DNA from: Actinokineospora pegani
GTDB lineage: Bacteria; Actinomycetota; Actinomycetes; Mycobacteriales; Pseudonocardiaceae
DNA: 64,000 nucleotides
NCBI RefSeq assembly: GCF_009745975.1
Contig: NZ_WHOL01000126.1
Span: 92,423 to 156,422 of the forward strand
Reading direction: 5' to 3'
Positions 58,779-64,000 of this stretch are shown piece after piece (position 1 is the first letter of the stretch; each line of letters opens with the position of its first letter). The notes below the pieces were generated by a model. That model was not told the DNA's origin. It saw only the letters and a program-made list of their open reading frames with translations, and searched no databases. A program made the position numbers and the translations under genes.

Positions 58779-61129
58779 ACGGGTTCCTCGTCGAGCCTTG
58801 GCGGCTGCGCTGGGACGGCCTGTCCGTCGACCAGCTCGACCGCACGGAGTCGACCTTCGCCCTGTCCAACGGCCACCTGGGCCTGCGCGGCACGCTCGAC
58901 GAGGGCGAGCCGGTGGGCCTGCCGGGGACCTACCTCAACGGCTTCTACGAGGAGCACTCGCTGCCCTACGCCGAGGCGGGCTACGGCTACCCCGAGGCCG
59001 GGCAGACGGTCGTCAACGTCACCGACGGCAAGATCATCCGGTTGCTCGTCGAGGACGAGCCGCTGGACATGCGCTACGGCAAGGCCCACAGCCACCACCG
59101 CACCCTGGACTTCCGCGCGGGCACGCTGAGCCGGGAGACCGAGTGGGAGTCGCCGACCGGGCGGCGGGTGCTGGTGCGCACCACCCGGCTGGTGTCGTTC
59201 ACCCAGCGCGCGGTGGCCGCGATCCACTACGAGGTCACCCCGCTCGACGACGACGCGCAACTGGTGGTGCAGTCGGACCTGCTGGCCAACGAGCCGATCG
59301 AGTCCGACACCCGCGACCCCCGGGTGGCCCAGGCGCTCAAGGCGCCGCTGGCGGGCGAGTTCCACTGGTCGGAGGGCCGCCGCGCGGTGCTGGTGCACCG
59401 GACCAAGGAGTCCGGGCTGCGGATGGCCGCGGCGATGGACCACGAGATCTCCGCGGGCAGCACCGAGGACGGCCAGCAGCCGCGCACCGAGATCGCCTGC
59501 GAGGACGACCTGGCGCGGCTGACGATCGCCGCGGACGTCCCGGTCGGACGGACGCTGACGGTCACCAAGTACCTGGCCTACGGGTGGTCGGCGCAGCGGT
59601 CGGTCCCCGCGCTGCGCTCGCAGGCCGAGGCGGCGCTGGCCGGGGCGAAGCAGACCGGCTGGGCGGGCCTGCTGGCCGAGCAGCGCGCCTTCCTCGACGA
59701 CTTCTGGGAGGCCGCCGACGTCGAGGTCGAGGGCGACGACGCGTTGCAGCAGGCGGTCCGGATGGCGCTGTTCCACGTCATCCAGGCCGGGGCGCGCGGC
59801 GAGCGGCGGGCCATCCCGGGCAAGGGCCTGACCGGGCCGGGCTACGACGGCCACGCGTTCTGGGACTCCGAGACGTTCGTGCTGCCGGTGCTGACCTACA
59901 CGATGCCCGGGGCGGCCCGCGACGCGCTGCGCTGGCGGCACAGCACGCTCGACGCCGCCAGGGACCGGGCCCGGGTGCTGGGCAAGCGGGGCGCGGCGTT
60001 CCCGTGGCGGTCGATCAACGGCGCGGAGTGCTCGGCCTACTGGCCCGCGGGCACCGCCGCCTTCCACGTCAGCGCCGACATCGCCGACGCGGTTGCCCGC
60101 TACCTCGCCGCCACCGGCGACACCGAGTTCGACGTGGACTGCGCCACCGAACTGCTCGTCGAGACCGCCCGGCTGTGGGCGTCGCTGGGCCACCACGACC
60201 CGCACGACGGCTTCCGCATCGACGGGGTCACCGGCCCGGACGAGTACACGGCCGTGGTGGACAACAACGTCTACACGAACCTGATGGCGCAGAAGAACTT
60301 CCGCGAGGCCGTCGCCGCCTGCCTGCGCAACCCGGAGGTCGCCGAGCGGCTCGAGGTCGCCGAGTCGGAGCTGGACACCTGGACGCGCGCGGCGGACCAG
60401 ATGCGCGTCCCCTACGACGACCTGCTGGGCGTGCACCCCCAGTCGGAGGCGTTCACCCAGCACCAGGAGTGGGACTTCGAGAACACCGCGGACGGGTCCT
60501 ACCCGCTGCTGCTGAACTTCCCGTACTTCGACCTCTACCGCACCCAGGTCGTCAAGCAGGCCGACCTGGTCTTGGCCCTGCACCTGCGCGGCGACCACTT
60601 CACCGCGGAGGAGAAGGCCCGCGACTTCGCCTACTACGAGGCGCGCACGGTCCGGGACTCGTCGCTGTCGGCGGCCACCCAGTCCATCGTCGCCGCCGAG
60701 GTGGGGCACCTGGACCTGGCCTACGACTACCTGGTCGAAACCGCCCTGACCGACCTCGAGGACCTGCACGGCAACGTGAAGAACGGCCTGCACATGGCCT
60801 CCCTCGCGGGCGCCTGGCAGGCGGTCGTCGCGGGCCTGGGCGGCATGCGCGACCACGGCGGCGAGCTCACCTTCGCCCCCCGCCTGCCCCGGGGCCTGAC
60901 CCGGGTGTCGTTCCGGATGTCCTTCCGCGCCACCCGGATCCGGGTCGACATCACCCACGAGTCGGCCACCTACCACCTGGTCTCCGGCGAGCCCATCACC
61001 ACGACCCACCACGGCGAGGAGATCACCGTGGACGAGTCGCCGGTGTCGATGAAGATCCCGGCCGCCCCGGACAACCCCAAGCCCACCCAGCCCCACGGCC
61101 GAGCCCCCCGCTCCGCCCGCGACCGCTGA
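58775..61129 (+). CDS. GH65 family disaccharide phosphorylase
   Basis: A 784-residue GH65 protein. The catalytic acid lies in DGVTGPDEYTAVVDNNVYTN (Glu of PDEY). N-terminal beta-sandwich, (alpha/alpha)6 barrel and C-terminal jelly roll are in normal order. Members phosphorolyse maltose, trehalose, kojibiose or nigerose to beta-glucose 1-phosphate. A trehalose or kojibiose enzyme is plausible beside the phosphoglucomutase, but I cannot decide the sugar by eye. GTG 58775 overlaps the HAD stop by four bases. Confidence 0.95.
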   Translation: MNGFLVEPWRLRWDGLSVDQLDRTESTFALSNGHLGLRGTLDEGEPVGLPGTYLNGFYEEHSLPYAEAGYGYPEAGQTVVNVTDGKIIRLLVEDEPLDMRYGKAHSHHRTLDFRAGTLSRETEWESPTGRRVLVRTTRLVSFTQRAVAAIHYEVTPLDDDAQLVVQSDLLANEPIESDTRDPRVAQALKAPLAGEFHWSEGRRAVLVHRTKESGLRMAAAMDHEISAGSTEDGQQPRTEIACEDDLARLTIAADVPVGRTLTVTKYLAYGWSAQRSVPALRSQAEAALAGAKQTGWAGLLAEQRAFLDDFWEAADVEVEGDDALQQAVRMALFHVIQAGARGERRAIPGKGLTGPGYDGHAFWDSETFVLPVLTYTMPGAARDALRWRHSTLDAARDRARVLGKRGAAFPWRSINGAECSAYWPAGTAAFHVSADIADAVARYLAATGDTEFDVDCATELLVETARLWASLGHHDPHDGFRIDGVTGPDEYTAVVDNNVYTNLMAQKNFREAVAACLRNPEVAERLEVAESELDTWTRAADQMRVPYDDLLGVHPQSEAFTQHQEWDFENTADGSYPLLLNFPYFDLYRTQVVKQADLVLALHLRGDHFTAEEKARDFAYYEARTVRDSSLSAATQSIVAAEVGHLDLAYDYLVETALTDLEDLHGNVKNGLHMASLAGAWQAVVAGLGGMRDHGGELTFAPRLPRGLTRVSFRMSFRATRIRVDITHESATYHLVSGEPITTTHHGEEITVDESPVSMKIPAAPDNPKPTQPHGRAPRSARDR

Positions 61130-61249
61130 CGCGACCGGTTCGGAGCCGCCGGGGCGCCGACGAGCAGTGTTCCCGTGGGGCTGGCCCTACCGCGACGATT
61201 CGGGCAGGCACCATGTCCTGATCGTCAGGTGGACCACACACTGTCGATC

Positions 61250-62476
61250 ATGGTGATTGTCTGTTCCTCCCGGCGAAAGCCGGTGTTGTCGACCGCTTCT
61301 CTCGCTGCTGTCGTTCTCGCCGCGGTCACCGCCTGCGGCTCCGAGGCACCTGAAGGGCGCGGCACGGTGGTGTCGGCGGACCAGGTGGCCGATCTGGGAC
61401 CGGCCGAGGTGGCGGCCGTTCTGCGAGCCGCCAAGTTCGACCCGGCGCTGGTCCGCAACGGGGTGACCGCGTACCGCGTGGTGTACCGAACCGTGGGCAC
61501 CGGCGGTGAGCCGACGACCGCGAGCCAGCTCGTCGCGTTGCCGAAGACCGGCCCGAGCGACCTGCCGGTGGTGTCCTGGCTGCACGGCACCACCGTCTAC
61601 CGCGGCGACGTGGCCTCGATGAAGGACACCTCGTCCGACCGGGCCGTCGCGTTGCTGTTCGCCTCGACCGGGAAGGCGGTGTCCGCGCCGGACTACCTCG
61701 GGCTCGGGGAAGGGCCGGGCGCCCACCCCTACGGGCATCCGGAGGCGACCGTTTCGGCACCGATCGACGCGCTGCGCTCGGCGCGGGAACTGGCCGGGAG
61801 ACATGGGCGCACGCTCGACGAACGCGTGTTGATCAGCGGGTTCTCCCAGGGCGGGCCTGCCGCGATGCTGGTCGGCCGTGCGCTGGCGGACGGCGCGGAC
61901 GGCTACTTCAAGCCGGGTGCGCTCGCACCGGTCGGCGGGCCGTTCAACCTGACCCGGTTCGTCGCGGACGCCGCGGACGACCGGATCGCGAACGCGCAGC
62001 TCTACCTCGCGTACCTGGCCACCGCGTGGGATCGCATGTTCGGCCTGTACGACGTGCCGCAGCAGGCGTTCCACGAGCCGTACGCGTCCCGATTGGACAC
62101 CCTCTTCGACGGCAACCACCAAACCCAAGAGATCGCCTCCACACTGCCGAAAACGTCGAAGGAACTGTTCACCAACGACTTCCTCGACTCGGCGCGACAG
62201 CCGAGCCCGGTCTGGCAGCAACACCTCGCCCCGCTGGACACCACCTGCGACTGGCGTCCGGAGGTACCGGTGCACCTCTACCAGGCGACAGGCGACCGGG
62301 ACGTGCTCTTCGACAACGTCCGGCACTGCGAAAGCCAGCTGACGGCCAGAGGTGTTCGGCCGGAGGTGAGCGACCTTGGCGAGGTGGACCACAACACCAG
62401 CGTGCGCCGGGCCGTCCCGCTGATCGCCGAGGAATTCAGTCACATCGCGAACCAACTTCAACGACAGCCCGCTTGA
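61250..62476 (+). CDS. Secreted lipoprotein lipase/esterase
   Basis: A 408-residue secretory lipase-like alpha/beta hydrolase. From ATG 61250 it has a lipoprotein signal (LAAVVLAAVTACGSEAP, Cys near residue 30). HGTTVY forms the oxyanion region, GFSQGGPA the nucleophile elbow, DRDVLFDN the Asp region and VDHNTS the His region. It resembles LIP-type triacylglycerol lipases. It is somewhat less G+C-rich than neighbours and stands alone, so it may be acquired. Confidence 0.88.
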   Translation: MVIVCSSRRKPVLSTASLAAVVLAAVTACGSEAPEGRGTVVSADQVADLGPAEVAAVLRAAKFDPALVRNGVTAYRVVYRTVGTGGEPTTASQLVALPKTGPSDLPVVSWLHGTTVYRGDVASMKDTSSDRAVALLFASTGKAVSAPDYLGLGEGPGAHPYGHPEATVSAPIDALRSARELAGRHGRTLDERVLISGFSQGGPAAMLVGRALADGADGYFKPGALAPVGGPFNLTRFVADAADDRIANAQLYLAYLATAWDRMFGLYDVPQQAFHEPYASRLDTLFDGNHQTQEIASTLPKTSKELFTNDFLDSARQPSPVWQQHLAPLDTTCDWRPEVPVHLYQATGDRDVLFDNVRHCESQLTARGVRPEVSDLGEVDHNTSVRRAVPLIAEEFSHIANQLQRQPA

Positions 62477-62549
62477 TCATCTCCCGATCGATCCGGGTTT
62501 GGTGGGTGGCGTGGACAGGGTCCGTGTGTTGAACGCCGACGGGTCGGTT

Positions 62550-62831
62550 TCACAGACGGGACGAGGGCACGTCACGCGCGGCGTACTCGATCGCCGCGAG
62601 GACGGTGGCCGTCCAGGTGCGCATGTCCTTGACCGTGAAGTCCTCCCCCGCCAGCTCCTTGAAGCGCTGGTTGACCCTGTCCGCGCGCACTTCCCAGTCC
62701 CGGTGGGCGGCGGCCTGTCGCGTCGACGCCGGTGGCCTGGATGTGGCCGTTGGCGTCGAGGTGGCGGAAGCCTGGCCGTGGCGCACGCGGGCCAGCCCGG
62801 GGCCGTCCGAACTGCTGCGGCGCAGGCGCAT
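62550..62831 (-). pseudogene. Collapsed DNA topoisomerase IB relic
   Basis: The 94-codon remains of a gene normally near 330 codons. One frame gives MRLRRSSSDGPGLARVRHG, the next frame FRHLDANGHIQATGVDATGR, then the first frame resumes as NQRFKELAGEDFTVKDMRTW and TATVLAAIEYAARD. The first pieces match the N-terminus and the last the C-terminal Tyr-region approach of bacterial topoisomerase IB; the middle 200 or so residues are missing. It cannot encode an active enzyme. Confidence 0.8.
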
Positions 62832-62839
62832 GGGTGCCT

Positions 62840-62877
62840 CCCTCGGTCCGCGCGGGATTTCCGGCGCGGACCGAGGG
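62840..62877 (-). terminator. Hairpin downstream of MaoC gene
   Basis: CCCTCGGTCCGCGC pairs perfectly with GCGCGGACCGAGGG around ten bases, 10 bases past the MaoC stop on the minus strand. It separates the MpaB-MaoC operon from the relic gene. Confidence 0.7.
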
Positions 62878-62887
62878 CAAACCAGCC

Positions 62888-63703
62888 TCAGCGCAGCACG
62901 GCCAGTCCGTCCTTGAGCACCAGGGCGCCCCCGGCGGTCGTCTGGAAGGCGCCGCCCGCGTGCACCGCCGTGGTGATCTCCGCGCCGGGCAGGACCGGCT
63001 TGGCGAACCGCACCGCCAGCCGCGCCAGCCGGGTGACGTCGTCGGCGGCGAAGCGGGTCAACACCGCCCAGGAGGCGAACGCCAGGGTGCACATGCCGTG
63101 CACGATGATGCCCGGCAGCCCGACCTGGCGGGCGAAGTCGGCGTCGAGGTGGATGGGCATGGGGTCGCCCGCGGCGGGGCCGTAGCGGAACGTCTGGTCC
63201 TCGTCGATGCGGGCGGTCACCGTCTCCAGCGGGTCGCCGTCGTCGTCGAAGGCGTGCGGCGGGGCGGGTTCGCCCGCTGTGAGACCGCCGTCGACACCGC
63301 GGAAATAGGCCGTCATCCACTGCTCGTTGACCAGCTCCCCGTCGCCGTCCCGGGTCTCGGAGCGCACGACGACAGTCGTGCCCTTCTCCCGGGACACCAC
63401 GCCCACCGGCCGCGACCGGCTGACCAACGAGTCCCCCGGTCGGATCGGCCGGTGGAAGTGGAAGTCGTGCTCGCCGTGCACCAGGCGCGGGACCAGCTCC
63501 AGCGGCACGACGCCGAAGACCGCCGGGCCGAGGGTCTGGAAGACCGGGGCGATGGCGAAGACCGGCGCGGCCACCTCGCCCTCCCGGTGGGCCTTGATCG
63601 GGTCGTTGGTGGCCTCGGCGTACTGGGCCAGGCGCTCGGCGGTGACGGCGAAGGGGTGCGGTTCGGTCCAGGCGCCGAGCCCGGCCGTGGTGAACTCCGG
63701 CAT
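62888..63703 (-). CDS. MaoC-like (R)-hydratase, two hot-dog domains
   Basis: A 271-residue double hot-dog protein. The N-terminal half is MaoC_dehydrat_N-like (AVTAERLAQYAEATNDPI), the C-terminal half has the hydratase-2 motif DADFARQVGLPGIIVHGMCT. It would hydrate trans-2-enoyl-CoA or a similar thioester, as in mycobacterial Hsd4B/Htd. It begins directly after the MpaB-like gene's stop (TAG at 63704-63706), so the two are co-transcribed. Confidence 0.93.
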   Translation of the reverse strand: MPEFTTAGLGAWTEPHPFAVTAERLAQYAEATNDPIKAHREGEVAAPVFAIAPVFQTLGPAVFGVVPLELVPRLVHGEHDFHFHRPIRPGDSLVSRSRPVGVVSREKGTTVVVRSETRDGDGELVNEQWMTAYFRGVDGGLTAGEPAPPHAFDDDGDPLETVTARIDEDQTFRYGPAAGDPMPIHLDADFARQVGLPGIIVHGMCTLAFASWAVLTRFAADDVTRLARLAVRFAKPVLPGAEITTAVHAGGAFQTTAGGALVLKDGLAVLR

Positions 63704-64000
63704 CTAACGAGCCTTCCAGTGGGGGTCGAGGGCGGGGTCGGGCTCGGGGGCGCCGAGGTCGCTGGGGTGGTAGCCGTTCGGGTAGCCGGGGTAGGTGCGG
63801 TTGCCCGCGTCGTTGGCGAGGCGGGAGACCTCGCGCGGGGGCAGCAACCGCACGAGCCGCCCCCTGGCCCGCAGCCCGGCGGGTTCGAGCCGCCGCAGCC
63901 AGCTCGGCGGGGTGGGGAAGCCGAAGGCGGTGAGCATCCGGTCGGTGAGCAGGCCGTGCACGGCCAGGCGGGTGAGCGGCTTGGGCAGCCACCGGTACCA
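63704..64000 (-). CDS. MpaB-like oxygenase (DUF2236), C-terminal part
   Basis: Only the last 98 codons are in the window; the frame runs off the end. The segment (LPKPLTRLAVHGLLTDRML, then LLPPREVSRLANDAGNR) matches the C-terminus of MpaB/DUF2236 proteins, which include latex-cleaving oxygenase relatives with heme. Substrate unknown. It is the gene upstream of the MaoC-like hydratase in the same operon. Confidence 0.78.
   Translation of the reverse strand, partial: WYRWLPKPLTRLAVHGLLTDRMLTAFGFPTPPSWLRRLEPAGLRARGRLVRLLPPREVSRLANDAGNRTYPGYPNGYHPSDLGAPEPDPALDPHWKAR

Overview
The window is very high-G+C DNA (above 70% by eye), with GTG and TTG starts, many 1-4 base start/stop overlaps and a typical actinomycete gene set: Lsr2, a two-domain geosmin synthase, F420-type and DUF6292/DUF5709/DUF6480-type proteins, and YCII-ECF sigma pairs. 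It most resembles a chromosome segment of a filamentous actinomycete, probably Pseudonocardiaceae-like. That placement is inference; no rRNA or tRNA gene was seen.

Layout. 1-6.1 kb: an orphan CHASE3 histidine kinase, a small unknown protein, an acyl-CoA-ligase-like enzyme, and a tight operon of cold-shock-domain protein, MOSC protein and ATP-grasp enzyme. 6.2-11.4 kb: a two-component system followed by three uncharacterised membrane or exported proteins. 11.6-14.7 kb: an amidohydrolase, Lsr2 and a DUF998 membrane protein. 14.8-17.8 kb: a DGPF/YCII protein and an ECF42-like sigma factor carrying an extra tyrosine-recombinase-like C-terminus; upstream lies a 37-bp palindrome. A TetR gene and a secreted-protein gene then flank a perfect 24-bp operator-like palindrome. 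19.4-24.5 kb: geosmin synthase, an MFS exporter, a His-rich methyltransferase and a VOC protein. 24.5-31.6 kb: regulators, a frameshifted SDR gene, an anti-sigma antagonist behind a SigB/SigF-like promoter, exopolyphosphatase, an MHS-family transporter and an RsbW-like protein.

31.7-37.9 kb: an ArsR/SRPBCC pair, a beta-lactamase-like protein/histidine kinase/response regulator operon, and hisG translationally coupled to an alpha/beta hydrolase. 37.9-38.7 kb is a non-coding scar. It holds a decayed second copy of the hydrolase 3' end, interrupted by foreign DNA that contains a 377-bp element with 17-bp inverted ends, a 9-bp target duplication and remnants of an IS4-type transposase. 38.7-47 kb: a GAF-PP2C-ATPase phosphatase with a STAS protein, a P450 with its ferredoxin, 4-alpha-glucanotransferase and a DUF2867 protein.

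47.1-57.7 kb reads as a general-stress island: STAS protein, Ca2+/cation antiporter, CYTH-CHAD protein, a stress-type SDR, DUF3140, a YbdK-like ligase, DUF5709, an F420-type oxidoreductase, a DUF4235-DUF3618-holin-like operon, DUF6480 and small acidic proteins. Several genes here have GTTT-N15/16-GGG(T/A)A-type promoters, matching the promoter of the STAS gene at 27.6 kb. This suggests one SigB/SigF-type partner-switch regulon. 58-64 kb: a beta-phosphoglucomutase-like HAD protein with a GH65 disaccharide phosphorylase, a secreted lipoprotein lipase, a collapsed topoisomerase IB relic, and a MaoC dehydratase with an MpaB-type oxygenase cut by the window end.

The most unusual objects are the sigma factor-recombinase fusion with its palindromic upstream region, the IS4-derived miniature element inside a decayed gene duplication, and the TetR operator palindrome.
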